Origin: a bacterium GBS-1
GTDB taxonomy: Bacteria; Synergistota; GBS-1
Assembly (NCBI GenBank): GCA_001443005.1
Contig: LEKQ01000008.1
Span: 26,851-90,850 of the forward strand
Reading direction: 5' to 3'
DNA length: 64,000 nucleotides
Under the pieces are notes generated by a model. The model saw nothing but the letters and a program-made list of their open reading frames with translations, did no database searches and had not been told where the DNA came from. How positions within the stretch are numbered: position 1 is the first letter of the stretch; every line of letters begins with the position of its first letter. The position numbers and the translations under genes were made by a program. Shown in pieces: positions 1-9,362 of this stretch.

Positions 1-320
1 CCTATACCTTCCATCGCAAGTAGGAGGTTTTCCTTAACGGTTAACTCCCTGAACACCGATGGCTCTTGAGGAAGATAAGCTATGCCCGCTCTTGCTCTTT
101 TATACATCGGCATACCGGTTATGTCAATATCATCTAGAAAAACTTTTCCTCTGTCGGGTTTAATCAGACCAACTATCATATAAAAAGTGGTGGTTTTACC
201 CGCACCATTCGGCCCGAGTAAACCCACTATCTCCCCTTCTTTTACCGATATGGAAACTTCCTTAACTACCTCTCTCCCCCCATAAAGCTTAACTAAGGAC
301 TCTCCCCTTAAAACCGCCAT
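1..320 (-). CDS. lptB: LPS export ABC transporter ATPase (partial)
   Basis: The visible 106 residues are the N-terminal part of an ABC ATPase. The Walker A is GPNGAGKTT near residues 36-44 and the Q-loop region reads [14 protein letters not shown]. This wording is typical of LptB, the cytoplasmic ATPase that drives lipopolysaccharide transport to the outer membrane. The ATG at 320 lies five bases after the stop of the lptA-like gene, which supports the assignment. The Walker B and signature motifs lie off the left edge, so the gene is cut by the window and not visibly damaged. Confidence 0.88.
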   Translation of the reverse strand, partial: MAVLRGESLVKLYGGREVVKEVSISVKEGEIVGLLGPNGAGKTTTFYMIVGLIKPDRGKVFLDDIDITGMPMYKRARAGIAYLPQEPSVFRELTVKENLLLAMEGI

Positions 321-324
321 CTCA

Positions 325-1110
325 TCACCGCAATATCATTTTGGTCTCACCAACCGCCCTCATAACGCCAGTAGAAACCTCATATATTATCTCGTCAGCT
401 CTAAGCTCGGTTCTATCCTTAGCTGCTATAGCATTTCCCCTTATCCTTATGATCCCTGAGGAAATATCATAGGAAGCTTCATCACCCTTGGCACTGAAAA
501 GGCTCTTCCCTCTGACATGCTTAACCATTAATCCCCCAACAGCTTTAACGCTTTTAAGCTCCCCTTCTTTTCCAAAGTTCAGATTAGCCTTTAGGGCGCT
601 TATACTTAAAGCCTTAGCCCTATCCTCATAGTCCGGAGAATCCACCTCAGCCTCGGAACCTTTTAAACTTATCTCCTTCGCCCTAAGGACAGAGTCCTTA
701 AACTTAACGATCGGTGATTCAACAATCCTGTATAACCCGCCTTCGTAAGCCTCAAGCTTACCGCACTCAACCTTTAGGCCCTCCTTGGTAATGAGGGTTA
801 CGTTACCCTCAGCCACGATTAGTCTCTTATCGGAAAAGAACCTAACCTTCAAGGCGCTCAAGCTATTACCCTTCTCATCCTCCACGAAGACGTTGCCCTC
901 AAGAGCGGCATCGTTTGTCTTAAAATCAACCCAACCTTTATCGGCCTTAGCCTTTTTCTCTCCCCAGAGTAGCTTAACGTTCCCAAAGGCTTCCATGGAA
1001 TCCTTCTCAGGATAGTAAAGAACACGATCGGCGGATATCCTAATCTCCAAAGCCCAGGAAAGCGAGCATAAAAAAAATAATAGGGTGATTAAAGAGAGTA
1101 GAGCCCTCAT
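325..1110 (-). CDS. lptA: LptA/LptC-like periplasmic LPS transport protein
   Basis: About 261 residues. It begins with a signal peptide (hydrophobic [17 protein letters not shown], likely cleaved after SWA). The rest is repetitive beta-strand sequence with alternating phrases such as [19 protein letters not shown] and AEGNVTLI, typical of the OstA/LptA beta-jellyroll that forms the periplasmic lipid bridge. I chose the ATG at 1110, which overlaps the prfB stop as ATGA; a further upstream start would add a charged stretch before the signal peptide. It is followed at once by lptB. LptC or a fused LptCA form is an alternative, because the protein is longer than a typical LptA. Confidence 0.75.
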   Translation of the reverse strand: MRALLSLITLLFFLCSLSWALEIRISADRVLYYPEKDSMEAFGNVKLLWGEKKAKADKGWVDFKTNDAALEGNVFVEDEKGNSLSALKVRFFSDKRLIVAEGNVTLITKEGLKVECGKLEAYEGGLYRIVESPIVKFKDSVLRAKEISLKGSEAEVDSPDYEDRAKALSISALKANLNFGKEGELKSVKAVGGLMVKHVRGKSLFSAKGDEASYDISSGIIRIRGNAIAAKDRTELRADEIIYEVSTGVMRAVGETKMILR

Positions 1111-2232
1111 TGAGCCGCCCTCCTCTCCCTTAAGGCGAGCCATCTAAGATAAGCATCGATGAAGGGGTCTATATCCCCATCTATAACCTCAAGGGCATTG
1201 GTAATCTCAAAGCCTGTCCTGTGATCCTTAACTAAAGTGTAGGGGTGAAAAACGTAAGACCTTATCTGACTTCCCCAAGCTATTTCCATCTTCTCACCCC
1301 TGAGCTTCTCTATCTCCTCCATTTTCTTTCTTCTTTCTAACTCGTAAAGCCTGCTCTTTAATATCCTTAAGGCGGTCATCCTGTTCTGGTATTGCGATCT
1401 CTCATTCTGGCAAGAAACGACTATCCCCGTAGGGATGTGGGTTATCCTGACAGCGCTATCGGTAGTATTAACGTACTGCCCACCCCTGCCGCTCGACCTG
1501 AAAGTCTCTATCTTAAGGTCCTCCTCTTTAATCTCTATCTCTACATCCTCAGAGACCTCAGGTATCACCTCAACAGAAGCGAAGGAGGTATGTCTCCTTC
1601 TTGAGGCATCAAAAGGTGAAATCCTCACCAGTCGGTGAACGCCACTCTCCCCCTTAAGAAGGCCGTAAGCGTATTCACCCTCCACCAATATGGTAACGCT
1701 CTTTATCCCAGCATCCTCGGCCTCCTGATATTCAAGCACCTTAACTCCAAACCCCTTATCTTCAGCCCATCTCATATACATCCTTAAGAGCATATAGGCC
1801 CAATCCTGAGATTCGGTTCCTCCCGCCCCTGGATGAATTGAAAGTATGGCGTTAGATCTATCGAACTCATCGGACAGAAAGACCCGCCTTTCCCAGAGGG
1901 CTATATTCCTATCGAGGTCCTCCAATCTATCCTTAAGCTCCAAGGCCAAAGACTCATCATACTCCTCATTTAAGAGTTCCACCAGAACCTTTATATCTTC
2001 GATCTTCTTCTCCGTCTCCTCTAAAGCACAAAGCGTCTTCTCAAGCTCCTTAAGTCTCTTCGTTACCCTCTGGGCCTCCTCGACGTCCCTCCAGAAGTCT
2101 GGAGATGACAGCTTACCTTCTAGTGAACCCTTCTCCTCTCTTATGGCTGGGAGGTCAAAAACAGCTCTGGAGGCGTCCCCATCGCCCCAAAAGTTCCTCC
2201 CACCGCAGGATCAACTCATCGAGCTTCAACAC
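1107..2232 (-). CDS. prfB: Peptide chain release factor 2, with programmed +1 frameshift
   Basis: RF2 ends translation at UGA and UAA. The main part shows the anticodon-like SPF tripeptide (VRISPFDASRR) and the catalytic GGQ (SSGRGGQYVNTT). The N-terminus lies in another frame. A GTG at 2232, about 10 bases after AAAGGAGG, opens 25 codons ending in ..QSCF and then a TGA at 2157-2155, which is codon 26, the position known for E. coli prfB. A +1 shift at TTT-TGA-C restores FDLPAIREEK and gives about 374 residues, the usual RF2 length. The slip codon is TTT, not the common CTT. The upstream reading frame is short and the shift site is inferred. Confidence 0.9.
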
Positions 2233-2237
2233 GCTTA

Positions 2238-2888
2238 TCAAACCTCCTTTTTCCTATATTGCATAACTACCACCTTAGTCTCCTTCGGGAGGAGGTAAGG
2301 ATCAAGCTCAATCCAATTTTTATTCAGGAACTCCACGTTCTTCAAACCCGCCAAAAAGCTCTCAACCCCATCTATAGGAAAATTCAAGGCTGGCGTCTTA
2401 AAGTGCATAGGAATAACTATCTTGGGATTAAGCTCCGAAACTATCTTGCGAGCATCAACCCCATCTACAGTGTAAAATCCCCCCACGGGAATGAAGAGAA
2501 CATCAACTCTGCCAAACTTAGAAAGCTGAACAGGTGTGGGAACGTGCCCCACATCCCCAAGGTGAACCAGTCTCAACCCATCGCTATCTATCATGAATGC
2601 AATGGTCTTACCCCTTTCCCTTCCCCCTGCCTTATCGTGAAAGAGCTCAATTCCAGAAATAGTAACTCCCTTAACGTTTCTCAGCTCAGGAGTAGTTATC
2701 ACAAAGGGGCTCCCTTTAACCCCTTCAACGTAGTTATGGTCAAAGTGATCGTGGCTAACTAAGACTATGTCTACCTCATCGGAAATGGGAACGTATCCAA
2801 GGGATGGGTCATAGGGATCAATCATGATCCTAATCCTATCCTTATTTTCTATCAAAAAGCAGGCATGTCCAAGCCATTCTATCCTCAA
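2238..2888 (-). CDS. Metal-dependent hydrolase, UPF0173-type metallo-beta-lactamase fold
   Basis: A 216-residue protein with the metal-binding SHDHFDHN motif near residue 45, further HLGDVGH and IPMHF histidine motifs, and a start reading MRIEWLGHACFLIE. This is the signature of the small UPF0173/YtkL group of metallo-beta-lactamase hydrolases, whose physiological substrate is not established. It lies between herA and prfB on the same strand. Its stop codon is six bases before the prfB GTG, so the prfB ribosome site lies inside its 3' end. The family call is firm; the reaction is unknown. Confidence 0.8.
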   Translation of the reverse strand: MRIEWLGHACFLIENKDRIRIMIDPYDPSLGYVPISDEVDIVLVSHDHFDHNYVEGVKGSPFVITTPELRNVKGVTISGIELFHDKAGGRERGKTIAFMIDSDGLRLVHLGDVGHVPTPVQLSKFGRVDVLFIPVGGFYTVDGVDARKIVSELNPKIVIPMHFKTPALNFPIDGVESFLAGLKNVEFLNKNWIELDPYLLPKETKVVVMQYRKKEV

Positions 2889-2901
2889 GATATCACCCCC
2901 A

Positions 2902-4794
2902 TCAGGAGAAAAACTCTTTAAGGCTTGGGATCGAATTTCGAGGCTGATGGGAGTCTTCCCTCGTAGCCCAAGGCGTCATCGGAAACCTAATCGTCATCGG
3001 AACCCTTAAGAAGGGCTGATCCACTATCAATTCCCCCTGTAATAAGGTGGAAGCCTTTTCCCTCTGAGCCCCAATGAGATGAGCATATTCATCTTTTTTA
3101 AGCTCTGCCACTTTCTGATGTCCAACCACCACGGTTGAGGCTTGGGTTATTACTCTATAATCGACCTCCGATGCAGTCTGCTCAGCCCCTATCATTATTA
3201 TCTTAAATGACCTACCGCGCTCGGCTATATCCCTGAATATGGCTCCCAACGGTCCTCCACCCATCCTCGGAGCATACTTATTAAGCTCATCAAGAAATAT
3301 AAAAACCGGCTCCGGCCTTAAAGCGCTCTCCTTGGAGTGAAGGACCTCCTTAAGAACCGCTCCAACAACGAAGGTCTGAGCCCTATATCTCAGCTTAGCT
3401 ATATCTATAACAGTAATCATTCCGCAACCATCCTCGCTATTATCCCAATTTAATCTATACTCTGGAGGTTTGTATTCATTAAGCACTCCAAAGCAAGAAA
3501 GATCCAACCTCTTCCATACCCTGTCTATATCGAGCTTGCGAGCGGCTCTCAACCTCCTTGCCATAGCCTTTATCGTCTTATCCTCAAGCTCCTCCTCCGC
3601 AGACAACCTCGCCCTGAACTCCTCATCCCTCAGTAGGGAAATTAAATCCTCAAAGGTTGGAGGGATACCCTTCTCCCTCAAAAGGTCAGAGGGTTCCCTG
3701 CCCGAGACCATAAGGTAAAGTCTAATTTTGTCATCATCCCTTAAGGATTCCATGTCAAAATCATATCTGCCCTCGTCCCTTAACCTCGGGAGCTCCTCTT
3801 CTGCTTCATCGAGGAGACTCTTGTAATTATTCCAAAGCGTATCAGATAGGGCCGAAACAGCAAGCTGAATATTAACGTTCTTCGAGAGTTCCTCAGGATC
3901 AAACATTAGCTCAAGGAGATCCAACCTTATTATATCAAGTATATCCCACCCAAAGATCTTAACACCGTACGTTCTATAATAGACATCAGGTTTTTTCTCA
4001 TCCCCCTTCATCGAAGGTACATAATAGGATACCTTCTCGAAGGGCTTAGCTTCAAGCCCCATCTTCTCGAACATACTCTTCCATTCTTTCACTCTTTCGG
4101 TTTTCTCGTTATTCTTCCACTCGGTATTCCACTCGTCCAGAAAGAGTAGCCCCTCGCCCTTAACGTTGAAGATGATGGCCCTTGAATTAGCAAGGCTCCT
4201 TAGGCTCGCATCCTCACGCGATAGCTTCTTTCCCGTCTCAAGCAAGGAATAAAGCAAGAAGGTAGCGTAAGAGGTCTTAGCAGCGACCCCCGAAACACCA
4301 GATATGTTTATGTGAGCACCATTATCCCCGAGGATGTAAGCTAAGTCGAGATAGGCCACACCACCATTAAGAAGGATCCCAACAGGCAGGGCCCTCTTCT
4401 TCTCCTTTAAGGGACCAAACCCATAGACCTCATCTGTCTCATTCTCCTCCACCAAATAAACCGGAGTCCCAACGGGTGGAGGAACTGAAATGAAAGGCTC
4501 CAATCTAGTTACGATGACCTTAGCAAGGTATATAGGGAGAGCGAAGCTCTTATTCGACGTAACCAGAGCCTCCTCAAACCCACGCATACCTTCACGGTCC
4601 CAGCAAGTTTCTATCTCAACAACAACACCATAAGCTTTTATCTCCTTAAACCTCTCATAATTGAAAGAGAGCTTAACCATATCATCTATCTGGATCATCC
4701 TGCGGGGAAGACGAGACTCTTCCTCGATCTCAACCCTCACCCAGAACTCATAGGGAGTAACCGGTTTAAGACCGCTCACATTACCTATCCTCAT
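2902..4794 (-). CDS. herA: HerA-like DNA translocase/helicase
   Basis: About 630 residues. HerA proteins are hexameric ATPases that work with NurA and Mre11-Rad50 to resect DNA ends in archaea. The central P-loop is unusual: GVSGVAAKTSYATF near residue 175, with Ala where the last Gly of GxGKT normally sits. The Walker B is PVFIFLDELNKYAP, and a later segment reads FRDIAERGRSFKIIMIGAEQTAS, like the sensor and arginine-finger part of HerA/FtsK ATPases. The ATG at 4794 follows a strong AAAGGAGGAG site and is two bases after the nurA stop. A generic HerA/DUF87 ATPase is the fallback; the nurA neighbour makes HerA likely. Confidence 0.75.
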   Translation of the reverse strand: MRIGNVSGLKPVTPYEFWVRVEIEEESRLPRRMIQIDDMVKLSFNYERFKEIKAYGVVVEIETCWDREGMRGFEEALVTSNKSFALPIYLAKVIVTRLEPFISVPPPVGTPVYLVEENETDEVYGFGPLKEKKRALPVGILLNGGVAYLDLAYILGDNGAHINISGVSGVAAKTSYATFLLYSLLETGKKLSREDASLRSLANSRAIIFNVKGEGLLFLDEWNTEWKNNEKTERVKEWKSMFEKMGLEAKPFEKVSYYVPSMKGDEKKPDVYYRTYGVKIFGWDILDIIRLDLLELMFDPEELSKNVNIQLAVSALSDTLWNNYKSLLDEAEEELPRLRDEGRYDFDMESLRDDDKIRLYLMVSGREPSDLLREKGIPPTFEDLISLLRDEEFRARLSAEEELEDKTIKAMARRLRAARKLDIDRVWKRLDLSCFGVLNEYKPPEYRLNWDNSEDGCGMITVIDIAKLRYRAQTFVVGAVLKEVLHSKESALRPEPVFIFLDELNKYAPRMGGGPLGAIFRDIAERGRSFKIIMIGAEQTASEVDYRVITQASTVVVGHQKVAELKKDEYAHLIGAQREKASTLLQGELIVDQPFLRVPMTIRFPMTPWATREDSHQPRNSIPSLKEFFS

Positions 4795-4795
4795 T

Positions 4796-5851
4796 TCACA
4801 CTCCTCCTTTGAGAAAAGCATTCAAACAATCGGTAGGCAAAAAGAAAGAAGAAAGCCATTTTTCCAAGGAAAAGACGATAGGAAGGTTCTCGGGAGTTCT
4901 CGGAAGATCGCATCCTTTAATAGTCATCGATGAGGCAAACCCCGCAACCATGTCAAAGGCCATGGATATCTCTTTCTTTAATCTATCCCTTTCCTCATCG
5001 GATTCGAAGTCCACCCTCTTAACCAGAGTCTCTAAGCGAACCACTCCCATCATAGGGCTACCGAAGGGATCAGGATCCATAATCCTAAGATAGCACATAA
5101 CCCTCAAAATATCCTCTTTCTCTCTAACGTAAGCTACATAAAAAGGAGTTCTAGCTCCCTTAGGCAGCTTAATCACAAGGGAGAGCAAATCCTCAGGCAA
5201 GTGCTCCCTCAAAACCCTCTTGACTAATCCGATAGGTCCGTGAAGATGGCCCGCAAAAGATGGAAACCCAGGATGCATGGTCCCATCCTTAAGAATGAAA
5301 GCCTCACCCTTCAGGAAGAGCTTCTTAAGGTATTCCCCTTCCTCAGCCAAGAGAAGATTATCAACAGTCTTCGAAATGCTATCCTCTCCCCCAGACTCAA
5401 GTTCCACTATATCAAACTTAAAACCCATAGGAGATGGGAAATAAGCTTCTATATCCTTAAGCTTAGGCATCCTAAAGGTAGGCAAAACCAGCACTCTGCG
5501 TATCTGAGGATTAAGGCAAGGGATCACACCTTTCTCACTCCAAAGCATATGGCCAACCACTATCTCCGCTATGCACCCTGCAGCGGAGCCATACTCATCA
5601 CAGAGCCTTCTATGTATCCTCCTAACACCATCCATTAGGATTACTCTCTCGGGTTTAGCCCACCCCCTAGACTCCCTTACCCAGCTCTCCCAATAAGAAG
5701 GATCTAAGCTAACCTCATGAAATCTGTCATCATCCACAAGTCGAGACTCCTTCTCTATCCTACCATGATAGAAACGAGGATCCTCGGGGTCATGCCAATG
5801 ATCGAGGTAAAAACCATACTCTCTAAATATCTGAGGGATGCTCACACCCAA
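4796..5851 (-). CDS. nurA: NurA-domain 5'-3' nuclease
   Basis: 351 residues. A NurA-like acidic motif occurs at RVILMDGVRRIHRR (about residue 72), followed by EYGSAAGCIAEIVVGH. Late segments, SLVIKLPKGARTPFYVAY and a final ..EKWLSSFFLPTDCLN, fit the RNase H-like core of the family. NurA degrades DNA at ends opened by HerA. It is placed between sbcC and herA, overlapping the sbcC end by ten bases. The domain call rests on motif pattern and gene context, since NurA proteins diverge strongly. Confidence 0.68.
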   Translation of the reverse strand: MGVSIPQIFREYGFYLDHWHDPEDPRFYHGRIEKESRLVDDDRFHEVSLDPSYWESWVRESRGWAKPERVILMDGVRRIHRRLCDEYGSAAGCIAEIVVGHMLWSEKGVIPCLNPQIRRVLVLPTFRMPKLKDIEAYFPSPMGFKFDIVELESGGEDSISKTVDNLLLAEEGEYLKKLFLKGEAFILKDGTMHPGFPSFAGHLHGPIGLVKRVLREHLPEDLLSLVIKLPKGARTPFYVAYVREKEDILRVMCYLRIMDPDPFGSPMMGVVRLETLVKRVDFESDEERDRLKKEISMAFDMVAGFASSMTIKGCDLPRTPENLPIVFSLEKWLSSFFLPTDCLNAFLKGGV

Positions 5852-8157
5852 GACGCTCTACCCCCCTCAACCTTTAGCTTGACGGGGAAGTAATCGGCAA
5901 AGAGTGGATCATGGGTTATTATGCCGATGAGCTTCCCCTTCCCCTCAAGTCCAAGAAGCTCATGAGCGACTATTCCCAGGTTCTCCCTGTCAAGGGGTGA
6001 AAAACCCTCATCTATGAAAAAGGCCTCAAGCCCACCCGCCAAGACCTCAGCTATCCCTAAAGCTAAAGCGAAGGATATAAGAACCTTTTCCCCTCCTGAG
6101 AGCTCCTTTATATCTCTTTCCTCCTTAGCCAGATCATTATCAAGAACGCGAAGATCGAAGTCCACAGTAGCCTCTATCGAATATCTACTCCTACTCAGCT
6201 TAGGTAGATAATAATCATTGGCTATCCTCGCAGCATCCATGAGATACTGGGATAGCAAAAACTTAGGAAAGTTGCTATCGTAAAGGGTCTCGTTAAGCTT
6301 GCTAAGAAGTGATACCTCATCGGTTAGTTCCCTTATCTTCCTCTCCAAAATGGCGTGATTCTCTATCTTCTCATCCACAAATTTAAGTCTTTCTTTGCTT
6401 ACCGAAAGTTCCTCACCTATACTTCTCTCAAATGCTCTAAGCCTTTCCAACTCCTTCTCCTTTAACTCTATCTGCCTATTAACCTCATCAAGACTTAAAC
6501 CGATACCCTCCCTAAGCTCCATTTCGCTAATCTTGTCTCTCCTTAACTTGACCTCCTCCTCCAATCTTCCAAGCTCCAAGCTTATCCTCTCCCTTTCCCT
6601 AATCTTGCTTTTTCTTGATTCCTCCAGGCGGCTAAGGCTCTGCTTGAGTTCACTAACCTTCTCCCTTATATTTTTAACTTTAGTATCCTGCTCAGATAAT
6701 GCCCTATCAATCTCCTCCTCTTTGAGGCCAAAAAGCTCAAGGAGCTCAGATATCTTCTTCTCCTTCTCCTTTATGCTCCTCTCCTTATCCTCTATCTCAG
6801 AAAGGAGCTCATCCCTTTGTCGCTCTTTTTCCTCCCTTTCTTTATCCTTAGAGGAAATAAGACCGCGCTTTTTCTCAAGCTCCTTCCGAATACGATCCCT
6901 AGCCTCCCTGAGACTGGAAAGCTCAGCCAAGCTAGATTCAATAGCGCCATGGTTTACCTTTACAACTATGGAACCACAAATGGGACAAACATCTCCAACC
7001 TTAAGCCTCTTTTTAAGCTCAACCACCATATATCCGGTCCTCTTCCTCTCATAATCGTTTTCAACCTCTTCCAATTCCCTTTCCAGAGATTCATACTCCT
7101 TCCTAAGTTTAGCTACTTCACTCCCAATCCTATCTATATCTACCTTAAAATGATTAACCTTCTCGCGCTTAGCCTTAATATCCTTCTCCAAAGATCTTAT
7201 CTCTGCCCTAAGGGGAGAGACCTCCAATGAGATGCTTCTAAATCTGTTAAGCAGCTTTTCTTCCCTAATGAGCACCTCTTCCGCGACTTTAAGGTCCGAC
7301 TCTAAACCCCTAATCTTCGCCCCATCCTCCTTCAAAGCCTCATCTAACTCATGGAGCTCCCTAAAAAGCTCAGCTTTTCTTGACTCAGCCTTATTTAATA
7401 GCTCCTTCTCCAATGCGAGATCCCGAAGCAGTCGCTCCCTCTCCCTATCCCTTCTAAGCTCCTCACTAAGGGAATTTATCCTTTCAACGATCTTTGAGAG
7501 CTCAATTTCCAAGTCACTTATCTTTCGCACTAGGGATTCTTTTTCCTTACGAAGGCCCTCTAGATCGATCGCTCCAATTTGAGCCTTCAGGGCGTTAAGA
7601 TTCCCCTCCATCTCCCTAAGGTCAAACTTAACAAGCTCAGCTATACGATATACCTTTTCTCCTCCCAAGAGATCCTTAAGCACCCTCATCCTCTCAGTTG
7701 AGGAAAGCTCAAGAAAAGATGTTATTTTCCCCTGAGGGAGCAGAACTGTGGTCTTAAAGGTATCGTCGGTGAACCCCAAGATCTTGCTTATCCTCTTTGA
7801 AACCTCACTATTACCCTGTACTTTCTCTCCATCATCGAGACACTCCAAATAAGCCGCTCCGGTATCCTTACTCCTAAGTATCTCCCTCTTTACTCTCCAC
7901 CTTTTACCCTGGTGAGAAAACTCAAGCTCCACTAAGGCCCTGCCAATCGAAGATGCCTTATTGACCACTTCCTCACGCTTATACTTCCCACCATGCCTAA
8001 GCGTTTTACCAAAAAGAGCGAAGTAAATCGCCTCAAGCAAGCTACTCTTCCCGGAGCCGTTAGGACCCTGAATAACGAAGAGCTCCTTATCTTCGAAGGA
8101 TATATTTACATTACTCAAACCTATAAAGTTTTCAATCCTTATCCTGATGGGTCTCAT
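5842..8157 (-). CDS. sbcC: SbcC/Rad50 DNA repair ATPase
   Basis: About 771 residues with the full SMC-like layout. The N-terminus has Walker A GPNGSGKSS. Two long heptad-rich coiled coils flank a zinc hook CPICG near residue 385. The C-terminal head has LSGGEKVLISFALALG and Walker B AFFIDEGFSPLD. With SbcD it forms the complex that opens and trims double-strand ends and hairpins. I chose the ATG at 8157 because GGAGAAAGAGG precedes it. It overlaps the sbcD end by 26 bases, a sign of translational coupling. At this length it is nearer archaeal Rad50 than the 1000-residue E. coli SbcC. Confidence 0.92.
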   Translation of the reverse strand: MRPIRIRIENFIGLSNVNISFEDKELFVIQGPNGSGKSSLLEAIYFALFGKTLRHGGKYKREEVVNKASSIGRALVELEFSHQGKRWRVKREILRSKDTGAAYLECLDDGEKVQGNSEVSKRISKILGFTDDTFKTTVLLPQGKITSFLELSSTERMRVLKDLLGGEKVYRIAELVKFDLREMEGNLNALKAQIGAIDLEGLRKEKESLVRKISDLEIELSKIVERINSLSEELRRDRERERLLRDLALEKELLNKAESRKAELFRELHELDEALKEDGAKIRGLESDLKVAEEVLIREEKLLNRFRSISLEVSPLRAEIRSLEKDIKAKREKVNHFKVDIDRIGSEVAKLRKEYESLERELEEVENDYERKRTGYMVVELKKRLKVGDVCPICGSIVVKVNHGAIESSLAELSSLREARDRIRKELEKKRGLISSKDKEREEKERQRDELLSEIEDKERSIKEKEKKISELLELFGLKEEEIDRALSEQDTKVKNIREKVSELKQSLSRLEESRKSKIRERERISLELGRLEEEVKLRRDKISEMELREGIGLSLDEVNRQIELKEKELERLRAFERSIGEELSVSKERLKFVDEKIENHAILERKIRELTDEVSLLSKLNETLYDSNFPKFLLSQYLMDAARIANDYYLPKLSRSRYSIEATVDFDLRVLDNDLAKEERDIKELSGGEKVLISFALALGIAEVLAGGLEAFFIDEGFSPLDRENLGIVAHELLGLEGKGKLIGIITHDPLFADYFPVKLKVEGGRASWV

Positions 8158-9322
8158 CCTCTTTCTCCACCTTCTCAAGATAGCTTTTGAACTTCTCCAC
8201 TAAAACCTCGTTATTTATGCCGCGAACCTTAAGGTATTCTTTAAACATCTCAACTAATCCCTTACCTCTACTGATTATAGGGAGGGACTCCTCAACCTCA
8301 TCTTTCCTTATCTCTACCTTAACTATCCTCTCATCTAAAGATAAAATCTCACTTCTACAACGAACCGGAGAATAAATCGTCCCCTTAGAGAGTTTCAGGA
8401 TAACCCTTACATAGCAATCCTCGTTATCCAAGCCAGCCAAGAGCTCCTTCAAGCGATCCAGATCGAACTCATCCAGCAAGAAAGTCTTTAGCTTCTTAGA
8501 AGATTTAAGCCGTATCGGCTTAACCTTAGGCCCCTCTCCCTCGGATAACTCGACCCAAAGGGCTCCCACATCGTTATCCTCCTCGCCAAAACCAAGCCTG
8601 ATTAAGCTTCCACAATACCAGGATTGAGCTGAGGCACCTTGAACCCGGCGCTGGGAGTGAATATGCCCCAAGGCTACATAATCGAAAAGCTCACTACTTA
8701 AGAAGTCTTTAGGAACAAAGAGCTCAGAGGTAATGGTGTAATCGTTCTGGTAGGGCACACCATCCACAGCGAAATGCCCCAGGAGGACGTTCCATCTATC
8801 GTTTTTGGTTAATTTCTTAAGCTCATTCTTATAACTTACAAGGCTCTCTCTTGCTTTATCCTGCAGCTCTTCCAAGTTATAAATCTTAAGCATATTCCTT
8901 ATGGAAAAGTAGGGAAAGCAGAAAATCCGAAGCCCCTCTATATCCTCAATTGGCTTATCATCGTCACTAGAGGACAATTTAGATATCATGCGAATGCCGA
9001 TGTGAGAAGAGAAGGGATCATAAGTTGAAAGCCCCTTCCAATCGTGGTTACCTAAAACTAAAACAACTGGTGCTATTTTAGAGAACTCTATAACCAAAGA
9101 TAGGACTTTCTTAGCGTCGCTTTCGGATGGTGCGGTGGGATAGTTGAACACATCCCCACCAACAAGAATGCAATCTGGCTTGTTCAAATAGGCATAGTCA
9201 AGAAGCTCCTTTAAAGCAGATTCTATTTCGGGATTCCTATCTATCGAACGGGAAGAGTCTCGCCACGACTTAGCTCCCCAGTGCCAATCCGCCGTATGAA
9301 GCAGCTTCACCCTTCCTCGCAA
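8132..9322 (-). CDS. sbcD: SbcD/Mre11 nuclease subunit
   Basis: 396 residues of the calcineurin-like phosphoesterase family. The metal motifs run in order: HTADWHWG (residues 9-16), VGGDVFNYP, LGNHDW, LLGHFAVDG and ALGHIHSQRR. These are the five blocks of Mre11/SbcD, the Mn2+-dependent nuclease partner of SbcC. The start is a TTG at 9322 after GGGGGTG; a GTG four codons later is possible. An extended -10 promoter lies just upstream. It is the first gene of the end-processing operon sbcD-sbcC-nurA-herA. Confidence 0.92.
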   Translation of the reverse strand: MRGRVKLLHTADWHWGAKSWRDSSRSIDRNPEIESALKELLDYAYLNKPDCILVGGDVFNYPTAPSESDAKKVLSLVIEFSKIAPVVLVLGNHDWKGLSTYDPFSSHIGIRMISKLSSSDDDKPIEDIEGLRIFCFPYFSIRNMLKIYNLEELQDKARESLVSYKNELKKLTKNDRWNVLLGHFAVDGVPYQNDYTITSELFVPKDFLSSELFDYVALGHIHSQRRVQGASAQSWYCGSLIRLGFGEEDNDVGALWVELSEGEGPKVKPIRLKSSKKLKTFLLDEFDLDRLKELLAGLDNEDCYVRVILKLSKGTIYSPVRCRSEILSLDERIVKVEIRKDEVEESLPIISRGKGLVEMFKEYLKVRGINNEVLVEKFKSYLEKVEKEDETHQDKD

Positions 9323-9342
9323 CTTAATACACCCCCAGTGGG

Positions 9343-9348
9343 ATTATA
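9343..9348 (-). promoter_or_regulatory. Extended -10 promoter element upstream of sbcD
   Basis: On the minus strand the short gap between the rng stop and sbcD reads TGTGCTATAATCC, an extended -10 (TGn-TATAAT). I see no good -35 at normal spacing, as expected for extended -10 promoters. It could start the sbcD-sbcC-nurA-herA-hydrolase-prfB-lptA-lptB transcript. Confidence 0.5.
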
Positions 9349-9362
9349 GCACAAACTTACCT

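Noticed and set aside
2155..2157. prfB as a pseudogene because of the in-frame TGA
   Set aside because: The TGA is at codon 26 with a slip-prone TTT-TGA-C, the known programmed frameshift.
6395..7054. 219-codon plus-strand open frame rich in Ser and Leu
   Set aside because: It is the antisense image of the SbcC coiled coil; such strings of Ser/Leu are typical shadows.
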